Shown here: one piece after another, positions 17,847 through 29,254 of the stretch | How the letters are laid out: each line of letters starts with the position of its first letter | Position numbering within the stretch: the stretch's first letter is position 1 | Source of the DNA: Alteromonadaceae bacterium | GTDB taxonomy: Bacteria > Pseudomonadota > Gammaproteobacteria > Enterobacterales > Alteromonadaceae | Length of the DNA: 39,467 nucleotides | Direction: 5' to 3' | Assembly: GCA_013216015.1 (NCBI GenBank) | Contig: JABSOI010000056.1 | Location: forward strand, 1 to 39,467 | The notes under the pieces: model-generated | What the model was told of the DNA's origin: nothing | Database searches by the model: none | Seen by the model: only the letters and a program-made list of their open reading frames with translations | Program-made: the position numbers and the translations under genes

Positions 17847-18620
17847 CTAAAGTCTATTGGATAAATTTGTTACCGGCAATATTTCAACATCGTCATTAAA
17901 GTGCATTTTAATGTTTTCAATGGCAAATGTTCGATGATCTGCCCCCATAACCAGAATAATTCGACTTCCTTTATGTTGCTCTATATATTTATTAATGTTG
18001 TCACCAATTTTTCTATCTCGTTGCTTGTCCAATGGTAGTAATGCCATATAAGGAGTGTTTTTAAACCACTGTTCCTGAAGTTTATCAACGTCGCGACACA
18101 TTCGACCATAACTACCGTCGTTTATAGTGATTGCTGTAGCAGATTTCACCATTTGATATTGAATTTCATTCAGTTTTATCAACTCTTCAGGCTTTTTATC
18201 CAAAAACGCCTGATCATTATTCATCAACCTTGATAACTGTTTACTTTTTAGGTTCTTCCAGTAGTCCTTAGGAATTTGTTTCCCTTCAATACTTTCACCA
18301 AACCAATCAAAGCCAAATGTTTTGTCTTTATAACGGAGGCTTAATTCAACCATTTCTTGTGGGTAGTTACTTGTTAAATAACGGGTGTTAGATTTTATAT
18401 CTTCAGGCCGGATCTCAACACCTACAAAATCCGGAGCATAAGAGCCCACCAGAGAATACAAGGTTTCATAATTATAATTAGGGTGATTTTTATGTGCACC
18501 ATGTAGAGCCGAAATAACGACTACTTGAGTTTTTGACAGTTCATCGCCTTTTACTGATGCAGATAAAACAGCGCATAATAGAACTACTAGCCAAAACATC
18601 AATATTGAATAATTTTTCAT
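17847..18620 (-). CDS. Secreted TIKI/TraB/ChaN-like protein
   Basis: A 257-residue protein with a signal peptide (about 1-25, ends SASVKGD). The mature part has features of the TIKI/TraB/ChaN-like fold: an early beta strand ending in a histidine loop (VVVISALHGAHKNHPNY, about 33-49), a glutamate after the second strand (APDFVGVEIRPEDI) and a late strand-loop with histidine (GSRIILVMGADHRTFAIENI, about 219-238). In this superfamily those His/Glu positions bind metal or form a hydrolase site; ChaN binds haem and TIKI is a protease. The assignment rests on these motifs only and the substrate is unknown. It is followed upstream on the same strand by a cyclase-family gene 74 bases away, possibly one transcript. 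Confidence 0.6.
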   Translation of the reverse strand: MKNYSILMFWLVVLLCAVLSASVKGDELSKTQVVVISALHGAHKNHPNYNYETLYSLVGSYAPDFVGVEIRPEDIKSNTRYLTSNYPQEMVELSLRYKDKTFGFDWFGESIEGKQIPKDYWKNLKSKQLSRLMNNDQAFLDKKPEELIKLNEIQYQMVKSATAITINDGSYGRMCRDVDKLQEQWFKNTPYMALLPLDKQRDRKIGDNINKYIEQHKGSRIILVMGADHRTFAIENIKMHFNDDVEILPVTNLSNRL

Positions 18621-18694
18621 TGTTATCTATTTAAACTAAAAACATAATCATTGTTTTTATTATATACATTTATTCACTTTGTTCTAGTCTCGTA

Positions 18695-19492
18695 TTATTC
18701 ACCAGGTACAAAAGCAACAATACGTAATGGACCTCCACTGCCTCCTTTAATTTTCATCGGTAGGGCAAAAATGGTAAAACCTTTCAAGGGCAACTGATCA
18801 AGATCAGCAACGTTTTCGAAACCGGGAATATTGTTTTTAAACAAGAGCTGATGAGTCTTAAATAACTTAGACCCGCCGAAATCCATGCTGGGGGTATCTA
18901 ATCCCACAGCCTTGATCTTTCTTTTTGATATCAGGAATTTTGCTGCGTCCGGATGAATTCCAGGAAATTTTAGTTTTTGTATCGCTTCCTGACCTCGCTC
19001 ATCCGTTCCCATGTACGCTTTCTTATTTGGCCACAACTTACTTGAACCGGTATCAATAAGCAAAATACTATTTTTAGGGATAATTCCATTATTCTTTTCC
19101 CAATCTAAAATATCCTGAACAGAAAGCTGATAATTGCGATTTCTCTCCGCTTTTTCTGTAATTCGAATAACTACACCTGAGCCAATTAATTGTTCCAGTG
19201 GTATTTGATCTACCGTATTGCTGTTCTCTGAGAAATGAATAGGAGCATCTACGTGAGTACCTCCATGTTCTGATGTACTAAATTTATGGGCAGAGTAATA
19301 AAAACCAGCATTGGTAATACCATTAAAAACAGTGGTCTTTTTGAATGGTTCCGATGTTGGCCAGTAAATAGTTTCTTCTGAAAATTCGTGTGTTAAATCA
19401 ATCCATCGACCCTTGGTAAAATTATCAGCCGCTGATACAAAAGAAATAGATAGCACTACTATAAATGACAAAAATAAAAATAATTTTTTCAT
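18695..19492 (-). CDS. Exported cyclase-family (kynurenine formamidase-like) metal-dependent hydrolase
   Basis: A 265-residue protein of the cyclase/KynB superfamily. The metal motif HGGTHVDAPIHF (about residue 75-86) is the family's HxGTHxDxPxH zinc site, preceded by WIDLTHEFSEETIYWP near the N terminus. Later family features include SILLIDTG, FPGIHPDAAKFL and KAVGLDTPSMDFG. Known members hydrolyse N-formylkynurenine or related amides and esters. Unlike KynB, this protein has a signal peptide (MKKLFLFLSFIVVLSISFVSAA) and must act in the envelope, so tryptophan breakdown is unlikely. I chose the MKK start at 19492 over the frame's first Met because it has CAGGA upstream and begins the signal peptide. 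Confidence 0.85.
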   Translation of the reverse strand: MKKLFLFLSFIVVLSISFVSAADNFTKGRWIDLTHEFSEETIYWPTSEPFKKTTVFNGITNAGFYYSAHKFSTSEHGGTHVDAPIHFSENSNTVDQIPLEQLIGSGVVIRITEKAERNRNYQLSVQDILDWEKNNGIIPKNSILLIDTGSSKLWPNKKAYMGTDERGQEAIQKLKFPGIHPDAAKFLISKRKIKAVGLDTPSMDFGGSKLFKTHQLLFKNNIPGFENVADLDQLPLKGFTIFALPMKIKGGSGGPLRIVAFVPGE

Positions 19493-19647
19493 AATGTTTA
19501 TCCTGAGTTTATTTAAGAACAATCAAAGATAGTACTATTAATTAGTTCCATCATCTGCCGCTGTTTTATAAGCTTGTGCGAAGTTCTTGCTAGCCTTTGC
19601 CAGATTTCCTTTTTTCCCTATGCTTCATCCATAAGACCCAATAATAT

Positions 19648-21369
19648 TTAATTTCCTAATGTAGAACTTCCTAATATATTAAAAACCGACACATAAAAAT
19701 CGTCATCAACATCAACATCAACATCAACATCAACAACAACAGTATCATTTTTTTCCAGCTCAACGTCACTCCAGCCAGTGGTTGGATTTAACCATAATTC
19801 TTTACCACCAATCTTTACCTTAACCGGCATATTAAAACCAGCAACACTATTACCCCAACGTACAGTCAGCACTTTGTCTTTGATAAAATATTCCAACACC
19901 GGAATACGGGTATCACGTAAATACTGGTCAAAAATCTTCGATAAGTCTTTGCCTGACTGCTCAGTCATATATGATTCTATTTGCTTGGTATCAACCGTCT
20001 GGTGATAAAAGGTTTTATTCAACCCCCGTAAAATATTCCGCCATGTTTCATCGTTATCCACCACCTGACGAATTGTATGCAGCATATTGCCACCTTTGTT
20101 GTACATATCTGAAGAACCTTCACGGTGTACGCCATAAGTGCCAATAATTTTACTGTTGTTTTGAATACCAATTCTGTTGCCTCTGGCATATTCAAAACCA
20201 GCGTCTTTACCATAATGATATTCAACAAACAGACTTTCTGAATAATTAGTAAAGCTTTCGTGGATCCACATATCAGCAATATCTATACTGGTAATATTAT
20301 TGGCAAACCATTCATGAGCTGATTCATGTACAATAATAAAATCGAATTTCAAGCCCCAGCCTGAGTGACTTCTGTCCCAGCCCAAATAACCATTTTTATA
20401 GCCATTACCATAAGTTACTGAACTTTGGTGTTCCATTCCCAAATAAGGCGCTTCAACTAATTTATAGCTATCCTGATAAAAAGGATAAGGACCAAACCAA
20501 TGCTCGAACGCTGCCATTGTACGTTTTGCATCTTTAAACTGCTCTTTGGCCTTGGTTAAATTATCACGTAAAACATAATAATCCATATCCAACAAGCCTT
20601 GTTCACCCTGATATTGCTCACCAAAATGCACATAATCTCCAATATTTATATTCACCCCGTAATTATTAATAGGGTTGGTGACTTGCCAGTGATAAGTTTT
20701 AGTTTTTCGCTGAGGATGACTTTCAACGTTAATTAGCCGGCCATTGGAAACATCCATTAAATTTTCAGGAACTTCAACGCTGATCAACACACCATCATTA
20801 GGTTCGTCATATGCATGATCTTTATTTGGCCACCAAATACTTGCACCAACCCCCTGACAGGCAGATGCAATAAATGGCAAACCGTTCCCGTCTGTTTTCC
20901 AGGCAATGCCACCATCCCATGGAGGTTTTTCAGCAACTTGCGGTTGACCACCAAAATGCATGACTAATTGGTATTCTTCACCAATTTTTTGTTTGTTTTC
21001 TACATTAATAAAATAAGAATAACCATCTTTTTCAAAGGTTAAATTTTTATCATTTTGTACTACTTTTTCTAACACCATAGGAGCCTGCAATTCAATTTGC
21101 AAACGTTTTTGTTCAGCCAGCACTTTATATTTCATGGTATTGGTACCAGAAATTGTTTTACTGATTGGATCAACATTAATATTTAAGTGGTAATGAGTTA
21201 AATCCCACCAGTTTCGCTCTGGTGTTATTGATCCCCGTAAAATATCCTGGTGTGTGACTTTTTCCCCTTGTGGAAATAACTCAGCGGCAATTATTTTCTG
21301 GCTATAAGAGCTCAGAGCTAAAACCAAGAATGCGGCAATTAAACAGTTTTTCAAAAAGTAGTGTGTCAT
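19648..21369 (-). CDS. Exported M1-family aminopeptidase
   Basis: A 573-residue zinc peptidase. After a signal peptide (MTHYFLKNCLIAAFLVLALS ...) comes the N-terminal beta saddle (DLTHYHLNINVDPISKTISG), then the catalytic domain with the zinc motif HESAHEW (about residue 346) and the third ligand Glu in WIHESFTNYSE. The exopeptidase loop, normally GxMEN, reads GMEHQS, as in some shorter bacterial members. The length fits the compact group, lacking the long C-terminal helical domain of PepN. The C-terminal sandwich carries a VDVDVDVDVDDD tract from a six-base repeat (19704-19740). The frame opens at TTG 21396, but ATG 21369 is chosen because the signal peptide follows it; neither has a good ribosome site. 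Confidence 0.88.
   Translation of the reverse strand: MTHYFLKNCLIAAFLVLALSSYSQKIIAAELFPQGEKVTHQDILRGSITPERNWWDLTHYHLNINVDPISKTISGTNTMKYKVLAEQKRLQIELQAPMVLEKVVQNDKNLTFEKDGYSYFINVENKQKIGEEYQLVMHFGGQPQVAEKPPWDGGIAWKTDGNGLPFIASACQGVGASIWWPNKDHAYDEPNDGVLISVEVPENLMDVSNGRLINVESHPQRKTKTYHWQVTNPINNYGVNINIGDYVHFGEQYQGEQGLLDMDYYVLRDNLTKAKEQFKDAKRTMAAFEHWFGPYPFYQDSYKLVEAPYLGMEHQSSVTYGNGYKNGYLGWDRSHSGWGLKFDFIIVHESAHEWFANNITSIDIADMWIHESFTNYSESLFVEYHYGKDAGFEYARGNRIGIQNNSKIIGTYGVHREGSSDMYNKGGNMLHTIRQVVDNDETWRNILRGLNKTFYHQTVDTKQIESYMTEQSGKDLSKIFDQYLRDTRIPVLEYFIKDKVLTVRWGNSVAGFNMPVKVKIGGKELWLNPTTGWSDVELEKNDTVVVDVDVDVDVDDDFYVSVFNILGSSTLGN
19704..19740. repeat. Six-base microsatellite in the aminopeptidase gene
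   Basis: About six copies of ATCAAC (GTTGAT on the coding strand) encode alternating Val-Asp near the C terminus. A change in unit number adds or removes Val-Asp pairs without shifting frame. Confidence 0.8.
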
Positions 21370-21555
21370 TAGATTAAGTTTCACAAAATAAACCAAAATA
21401 AACCAAAATAAGAAGGTAATAAATATTAGCAGTCATGAATACAAGATCCAAACGCAATGCCATGAATGACATTTATCAAGAGATAAACGAACAATTTCTT
21501 GCCAAAAGATAATTTTTCACGTTAGAATCCCTTCGCTTTAGTTCACACTAAACAA

Positions 21556-21643
21556 ACACTTGTCGGAGTGCCAAAAAGGCTGAGATCGCGAAAGCGGGAT
21601 CCGTAGAACCTGATTCAGACTAATATCTGCGAAGGGAACAAGA
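21556..21643 (+). promoter_or_regulatory. TPP riboswitch (THI element)
   Basis: The conserved parts of the thiamine pyrophosphate aptamer are present in order: TGTCGGAGTGCC, GGCTGAGATC, a GCGAAAGC hairpin, GGGATCCGTAGAACCTGAT, then CAGACTAATATCTG and CGAAGGGAACAAG. It lies about 155 bases before thiC. Binding of TPP is known to shut off downstream thiamine genes. I see no clear intrinsic terminator after it, but ACCTTTT at 21723-21729 can pair with the thiC ribosome site AAAAGGT (21784-21790), so control may act on translation. Confidence 0.97.
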
Positions 21644-21792
21644 GAAAATTTTGGTTAGCTTTGCTTTTAACTTATTTTAAATAAAGCCTGAAAAAACCAA
21701 TAATTTTTCCTCGTTACATTCTACCTTTTAGCTCCGCCTTATTTTTTATACCAACATTACTTGAAAACAGTAAGTTTAAAAACAAAAGGTGA

Positions 21793-23853
<2,061 letters not shown>

Positions 23854-23871
23854 CATTAGGGGATAACTTTA

Positions 23872-25131
23872 ATGAATATCGCCATTGTTGGCGCCGGGCT
23901 ACTTGGTCGTTTGATTGCTTTGTCGTTACACCGACAAGGTGATCAGATCACCTTGCTTGATAAAGATGATAAATCTGCCCGTAAAAGTGCAGCGTACGCG
24001 GCTGCGGGCTTATTAACGCCTTTAGGCGAGGCTATGACTTGTGAGCCGAATATTGTGGAAATGGGTTTTAAGTCATTACAATTATGGCCAAAATTATTGG
24101 CGAATTTGCGGGAATATACTTTTTTTCAGCAAACGGGCGCAATAATGCTCAGTCACGAACAAGACAAAGGGGATTATCTACGCTTCACCCGATACATAAA
24201 TAATCATTACCCACAGCATCAAACTAAGACTTTAAACCGTCAGCAATTAGAGCAACTGGAACCAGAGATTGCCCGTTCATTTCACCAGGCCCTGTATTTA
24301 CCCCAAGAAGGTCAAATTGATAATCGACGTTTACTTCTCGCTTTGCGCCATCAGATAGAAAATACGGATATTAACTGGTTGAGTGAATGTTATGTTGGTG
24401 GCATTGACTCTCTGCCGGACTCCCACACAAGTGTAGGTGGTCAATTACGTTATCAATTTATCAATAGACAAAATCAAACGGGTAAGATCCATCAACAAAA
24501 CTTTGACTTGATCATTGATTGTCGTGGCAATGGTGCTAACCCCAAAAATGCTCAACAAGATGCTGCTCCATTAAAAGATCTACGCGCAGTACGCGGCGAG
24601 TTATTTCAATTATTCGCACCAGACGTACAAATAACTCGCCCTGTTCGATTAATGCATCCTCGTTATCAATTATATATTGCGCCTAAAAGCAAAGGTAATT
24701 ATGTTGTTGGTGCAACCGAAATAGAAAGTGATGACAATAGCTCAATGACAGTACGCTCAGCGATGGAATTATTAAGCGCAGCTTATAGCGTACATCCGGG
24801 ATTTGCTGAAGCCAATATCGTGGAGCATGTCAGCCAATGCAGACCAGCTTTCAGTGATAATCAGCCAAGAATTATGGTTAAACAACAAATGATCCAAGTA
24901 AATGGTTTATATCGACATGGTTTCTTGATTTCTCCGGTAGTGGTTGAACAAATCAATCAATTGATCGCAAATTTTAAAAAATCAAGCGGTAGTTTTGCAA
25001 ATATTTCCAATGACCAGAAAGAATTTAGCTATTCATCCTGGTTACCGATTACCTTTGTAAAAGGCGATGCACCTGTCAAACATAAAAAAGTACCTGAACT
25101 ACATTCTATTAAAGAAGAACACTGCTCATGA
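23872..25131 (+). CDS. thiO: Glycine oxidase ThiO
   Basis: A 419-residue FAD amine oxidase. The N-terminal dinucleotide motif is IAIVGAGLLGRLIALSL, followed by AAYAAAGLLTPLGEA, typical of ThiO/DAAO enzymes, and a substrate-domain region with LKDLRAVRGELFQLFAP and YVVGATEIES. The C-terminal part has NGLYRHGFLISPVVVE, matching the family's GHyRnGilLaP FAD motif. ThiO makes dehydroglycine (iminoacetate) for the thiazole ring, doing the job of ThiH in anaerobic-type pathways. It starts 18 bases after thiC and its stop overlaps the thiS start (ATGA). About 45 residues follow the usual end, an ill-conserved tail. Confidence 0.93.
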   Translation: MNIAIVGAGLLGRLIALSLHRQGDQITLLDKDDKSARKSAAYAAAGLLTPLGEAMTCEPNIVEMGFKSLQLWPKLLANLREYTFFQQTGAIMLSHEQDKGDYLRFTRYINNHYPQHQTKTLNRQQLEQLEPEIARSFHQALYLPQEGQIDNRRLLLALRHQIENTDINWLSECYVGGIDSLPDSHTSVGGQLRYQFINRQNQTGKIHQQNFDLIIDCRGNGANPKNAQQDAAPLKDLRAVRGELFQLFAPDVQITRPVRLMHPRYQLYIAPKSKGNYVVGATEIESDDNSSMTVRSAMELLSAAYSVHPGFAEANIVEHVSQCRPAFSDNQPRIMVKQQMIQVNGLYRHGFLISPVVVEQINQLIANFKKSSGSFANISNDQKEFSYSSWLPITFVKGDAPVKHKKVPELHSIKEEHCS

Positions 25132-25388
25132 AAATTAAAATCAATGGTCAAACACTTGAACTAACCAGTAAATTGACCAGTGAACAAAGCAGTAAAAGAA
25201 CAATTGAACACTCAAACGAAACACCAATTTATGTTGACGATGCTTTGACCAAATACTTTAACAACCAGCAACAAAGCACCTTTGCACTGGCGTTAAATGG
25301 TGATTTCATTGGCAGGGATGATTACTGTTCAACTCCCGTAAAAGCTAACGACAACATTGATATTTTATTTCCTATTCAGGGGGGCTAA
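25128..25388 (+). CDS. thiS: Thiamine sulfur carrier ThiS
   Basis: An 86-residue ubiquitin-like carrier ending in the Gly-Gly (FPIQGG) that is adenylated and thiocarboxylated to give sulfur to ThiG. The beta-grasp pattern is visible: MKIKINGQTLEL, then FALALNGDFIGRDDY and VKANDNIDILFPIQGG. Usual length is about 66; here about 20 extra residues rich in Ser, Thr and Lys (SKLTSEQSSKRTIEHSNETP) sit between the first strand and the helix. The start overlaps the thiO stop by four bases and the stop is 3 bases before thiG, so the three are translationally linked. Confidence 0.93.
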   Translation: MKIKINGQTLELTSKLTSEQSSKRTIEHSNETPIYVDDALTKYFNNQQQSTFALALNGDFIGRDDYCSTPVKANDNIDILFPIQGG

Positions 25389-25391
25389 GCA

Positions 25392-26201
25392 ATGACATTA
25401 ACAACAGGTTCTTTAAATATATACGGACAAAAGCTAAGTAGTCGCTTACTTATTGGCAGTGCCTTATATCCTTCTCCACAAGTAATGAAACAGGCTATTC
25501 TAGCAAGTGGTTCACAGGTGGTCACTTTATCTTTAAAACGCCAGAATCCTCAGGAAAACTCAGGCGCACAAATTTGGCAATACATTCAAGAAATAGTCAC
25601 TCAGGTAAATGGTTTTTTATTACCTAATACTGCCGGCTGTAAAACCGCTAAAGAAGCCATTACTTTAGCAAAAATGAGTCGGGAAATTTTTAAAACGGAT
25701 TGGATAAAACTGGAAGTCATTGGCGATGACTATAATTTACAGCCAGATCCCATTGAGCTACTCAATGCCACTGAACAACTGCTCAATGATGGCTTTAATG
25801 TACTACCCTACTGCACCGATGATTTAGTGTTATGCCAACGATTATATAATTTAGGCTGTCAGGTGATCATGCCCTGGGCGTCACCAATTGGCACAGGTAA
25901 GGGGTTAATGAATCCTTATAATTTAGAAACCATTCGACTTCGTTTACCCCATGCAACACTGATTTTAGATGCTGGCATTGGCAAACCTTCAGACGCCTGC
26001 CTGGCGATGGAAATGGGCTACGACGGCATTTTGCTTAACAGCGCCATAGCTTTGGCTGATGATCCGGTAACTATGGCAAAAGCTTTTGCTGGTGCATTAG
26101 TGGCAGGTGAACAAGGTTATATTGCAGGGGTAATGCAGGAAAGACAAACGGCTCACCCTAGCACCCCCACTTTAGATACGCCGTTTTGGCATCAAAGCTA
26201 G
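25392..26201 (+). CDS. thiG: Thiazole synthase ThiG
   Basis: A 269-residue TIM-barrel enzyme that joins deoxyxylulose phosphate, dehydroglycine and ThiS-borne sulfur into the thiazole phosphate. The Schiff-base lysine lies in WIKLEVIGD (about residues 97-105). Other signatures: [72 protein letters not shown], and PFWH near the C terminus. Length is close to normal. It follows thiS by 3 bases and precedes thiDE by 5 bases. Confidence 0.96.
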   Translation: MTLTTGSLNIYGQKLSSRLLIGSALYPSPQVMKQAILASGSQVVTLSLKRQNPQENSGAQIWQYIQEIVTQVNGFLLPNTAGCKTAKEAITLAKMSREIFKTDWIKLEVIGDDYNLQPDPIELLNATEQLLNDGFNVLPYCTDDLVLCQRLYNLGCQVIMPWASPIGTGKGLMNPYNLETIRLRLPHATLILDAGIGKPSDACLAMEMGYDGILLNSAIALADDPVTMAKAFAGALVAGEQGYIAGVMQERQTAHPSTPTLDTPFWHQS

Positions 26202-26206
26202 CCTAA

Positions 26207-27805
26207 ATGAACTTGCAAAATGAGAGTCACATGATCTTAAAATCTAAACCTATAATCTGGACAATATCAGGCGCTGATTGCTCTGGTGGAGCGGGTATAG
26301 CGGCTGATATTAAAACAGGCCACAGCTTAAACGTTGAAGTTTGTCATTTGATCACAGCTAATACAGTACAAAACTCTCAGCAACTAATCTCCGTTAACGC
26401 TGTTGCTACTGATATTTTACAACAGCAAGTTGATGCTTTAATTATCGACAAAAAACCAGCGGTCATCAAAATAGGGTTGCTGGCAAATAAAGAACAAGTT
26501 TTTTGGTTAGCTGAGACTTTACTCACATTAAAGCAACAACTTAAACAACAGGCTACCTACTTGAAAATTGTCTACGATCCTGTTGGTCAGGCTAGTGTAG
26601 GTGGCAGTTTATCAACTTTATCAACCGCCGACCTAAAACCTTTACTGCCCTTAATCGATATTATCACTCCTAATTTAGCCGAAGCAAAAGCACTGGCCGA
26701 GGTTACAAAAGTAGCGATAAATGAACCTTGTGATGCAAAAGCATTAGCTCAAGCGATTCATGAGCTAGGGCCTAATACTGTTATTGTAAAAGGTGGCCAT
26801 ACAGAACTAGAAAATAATCAAGATAGTCAGTCAAACAATTGTATTGATTACTGCCTACACCTATTACCACGGAAATTATCAAACCAGGCGATTGATTTTA
26901 TTGAATATCAATTAAGTACAGCGCGCATTGATACCCGTTATAGTCATGGTGGTGGTTGTAGCTTCGCCAGCGCTATATCCTCATTTTTAGCCCACGGTTA
27001 TTTAATTCGTGATGCTTTCACCCTAAGCAAAGCCTTTATTAATCAAGGTTTAGCTGTTCATCAATCAGAAACCGATTATTACGGTGCTTTTACTCAATTA
27101 GGTTGGCCTGAACGCCCAGAATGCTTTCCTCAAATCTGTGATGAATTCAGTCAGGCACAAAAATTATTAGCTCCTTTCAACACACTAAACCTGGCTGAAC
27201 AAACAAAACTTGGCTTGTACGTGGTAGTTGATTCGATTGACTGGTTAAAAAAATTATTACCGCTTAATTTAAATATTATTCAATTACGCTTAAAGAATAT
27301 TCCATCAGACGAATTGGAAGCGTTAATAATTCAAGCTGTTCAACTGAGTAAAAATTATCAGAGCAGATTATTTATTAATGACTATTGGCAATTAGCAATT
27401 AAACATGGCGCCTATGGCGTTCATATTGGTCAGGAAGATATTCAAGCAGCCGATCTCAATGCCATTAACCAGGCAGGTTTGCGACTGGGCATTAGTACCC
27501 ACGGTTGTTATGAATTTTTACTGGCACAACAATTACGTCCGTCGTATTTAGCCATTGGTGCCATATTCCCTACCAAAACTAAAGATATGACAGGACAAAT
27601 TCAAGGGCTTGAAAATCTTTCACAATTGTTAAAATTAGCCACCGATATTCCTATCGTCGCCATTGGGGGGATTTCCTTACAACGTGCTGCACAAGTATGG
27701 AAAACGGGTGTTGATAGTATTGCAGTTGTTACGGCAATTACTGAAGCTGATAATCCTGAACAGGCCGTGGCTGATTTTCAGGACATAATTAGAACTGTCT
27801 GTTAA
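26207..27805 (+). CDS. thiDE: Fused HMP kinase ThiD and thiamine phosphate synthase ThiE
   Basis: A 532-residue bifunctional enzyme. The N-terminal ThiD part (about 1-305) phosphorylates hydroxymethylpyrimidine phosphate: ISGADCSGGAGIAADIKT, VYDPVGQASVGG, DIITPNLAEAKALAEV, VIVKGGH, and the anion-hole region YSHGGGCSFASAISSFLAHG (the usual GTGC motif is GGGC). The C-terminal ThiE part (about 335-532) joins pyrimidine and thiazole: LGLYVVVDS, IIQLRLKN, RLFINDYWQLAIKHGAYGVHIGQEDI, GISTHGCYE, AIGAIFPTKTKDM, IVAIGGISLQRA. The fusion is known in Alteromonadales. Start 26207 lacks a clear ribosome site; ATG 26231 with GAGAG upstream is an alternative. It ends the operon. No thiF, thiH or thiL lies in the window. 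Confidence 0.95.
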   Translation: MNLQNESHMILKSKPIIWTISGADCSGGAGIAADIKTGHSLNVEVCHLITANTVQNSQQLISVNAVATDILQQQVDALIIDKKPAVIKIGLLANKEQVFWLAETLLTLKQQLKQQATYLKIVYDPVGQASVGGSLSTLSTADLKPLLPLIDIITPNLAEAKALAEVTKVAINEPCDAKALAQAIHELGPNTVIVKGGHTELENNQDSQSNNCIDYCLHLLPRKLSNQAIDFIEYQLSTARIDTRYSHGGGCSFASAISSFLAHGYLIRDAFTLSKAFINQGLAVHQSETDYYGAFTQLGWPERPECFPQICDEFSQAQKLLAPFNTLNLAEQTKLGLYVVVDSIDWLKKLLPLNLNIIQLRLKNIPSDELEALIIQAVQLSKNYQSRLFINDYWQLAIKHGAYGVHIGQEDIQAADLNAINQAGLRLGISTHGCYEFLLAQQLRPSYLAIGAIFPTKTKDMTGQIQGLENLSQLLKLATDIPIVAIGGISLQRAAQVWKTGVDSIAVVTAITEADNPEQAVADFQDIIRTVC

Positions 27806-27948
27806 TTGGTATAATTTGTTTGTTTAGATATAACTTCATGTTTCTAAAGTAATAAGGTTGTGGGATATTAAAGGGCATTAAAGATAGGAAGCATACATTC
27901 CCGATACGTCCCTCAATAAGCATTAGATTTAAAACTAACGCAGCAAAT

Positions 27949-28437
27949 TTGAGTAATACAGAAAAACTAATGGAACTGGTTCATAAGTATCCAAGCCAGC
28001 AAAAAATTCAAATACACCGCACGTTATCTTTTAGCGCCTCTGGTGTATGTTTATTGATTTTATTAGCCATAATAGACGCTGGCCTTGAGTCAAAATCAAT
28101 ATCGATATCTATGCAGGGTGCGGCATTCGCAATACCTGTCTGGTTATTTATTGGAAGCATACTTGAGTACTTCATCTTTATTGGTCCCAAAAGTTACCAA
28201 TATTACCAAAGTGATAAATTCAAAAGATTTTTTGGGTTATGTTTCACAATTGGCGGCATAAGTTTGCTAACAACCATCGGCGGATTACTTATCCACATGG
28301 AAAACTACTTAATATGGTTCTTTGTAGCAGGAACAGTCATGGGGTGGATAATGATATCACTTTTCGTGGTTGGTCTGAGCAATGCTATTTTCGACTCGGA
28401 ATCCAAAGAGGCTAAAGCCCAACAAGAGACTGTTTAG
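27949..28437 (+). CDS. Small integral membrane protein, unknown
   Basis: A protein of up to 162 residues from a TTG codon, or 155 from the ATG at 27970; neither has a clear ribosome site. Four hydrophobic helices can be seen (SASGVCLLILLAIIDAGL, GAAFAIPVWLFIGSILEYFIF, LCFTIGGISLLTTIGGLLI, LIWFFVAGTVMGWIMISLFVVG), with a charged N-terminal segment and an acidic C-terminal tail (SESKEAKAQQE), so both ends may be cytosolic. I recognise no family. It stands alone between the thiamine operon and a pseudogene. Confidence 0.65.
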   Translation: MSNTEKLMELVHKYPSQQKIQIHRTLSFSASGVCLLILLAIIDAGLESKSISISMQGAAFAIPVWLFIGSILEYFIFIGPKSYQYYQSDKFKRFFGLCFTIGGISLLTTIGGLLIHMENYLIWFFVAGTVMGWIMISLFVVGLSNAIFDSESKEAKAQQETV

Positions 28438-28527
28438 TGCTCGATATTTTAGATCAAAATAAATAAACTGCTCCCTGTTTTATATTGTTAACTATATAAA
28501 ATTAAAAAATTTAGGATAACAATTGAA

Positions 28528-29196
28528 ATGTATAAGCGTTTATTAACAATCTCTATAGTGACCGCGATATTAACCTGTACCTCAAGTGAGGCATTCTCAG
28601 GAGTATCTATGTCAGATAAAATAAATTGATGTGATGCCTTATACTATCAGCGTAAATGAGCAAAGGAGAAATATCTCTGTAAAGTCAAACGCAATAACAA
28701 TTATCGCTAAGAAAGGAACGGATCTATTTACCAATATTACTGGCGATAAAAGTGCAGACAACTCGCCACGGGTATTGTTTGAGCCTAAAGGTGATTTCAT
28801 TATTTCAGCGAAAGTATCGACTAAATTTAATGCTGCTTATGATGGCGGAGCGTTGATGGTTTATGCCTATGGTCAGCAATGGAAAAATTGTTATTTGATC
28901 GTTTTAAATCAGGTGAAAATGGTAATGCTACTACTGTTAGCAAAATGAAAGGTGATGATGCAGACCAAGGTACTCGTGAAACAAGCTCCCAATATTTAAA
29001 AATTGCCCGTCATGATACTTCATATGTGTTTTACACCTCTAATGATGGTCATGAGTGGAACTTTGAAAGGCACTTCAGTCTTAATACAGATGTCGGCGTT
29101 CAAATCGGTTTTACCGCGCAGTCTCCTTTAGCTGAGTCACTTGAGGTCACTTTCTCTGACATCAGCTATAAGGGTGAACGTTTCAAAAATTACTGA
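28528..29196 (+). pseudogene. Frameshifted DUF1349 (concanavalin A-like) gene
   Basis: An intact start (ATG 28528 after AGGATAAC) begins a lipoprotein- or signal-like N terminus (MYKRLLTISIVTAILTCTSS). The frame then breaks twice. First at about 28620-28628, in an A-rich stretch: SDKIN-stop instead of continuing into IDVMPYTISVNEQ. Then at about 28880, in a run of five A: the correct reading QQWKKLLFDRFKSGENG needs one more A. Each loss fits a single-base slip. The parts together cover a whole DUF1349 protein of about 220 residues (GGALMVYAYGQQW, TSSQYLKIARHDTSYVFYTS, AQSPLAESLEVTFSDI). Members have a jelly-roll fold related to carbohydrate-binding proteins. Assembly errors at A runs are a possible alternative. 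Confidence 0.85.
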
Positions 29197-29254
29197 CAAG
29201 GCGAATAAATTACTAATGGGTGAACAAATCAAATATATTACCTAACGTGCTGGT

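Noticed and set aside
19530-19640. Possible small gene between the cyclase and aminopeptidase genes
   Set aside because: No frame with a start, ribosome site and protein-like composition in the gap.
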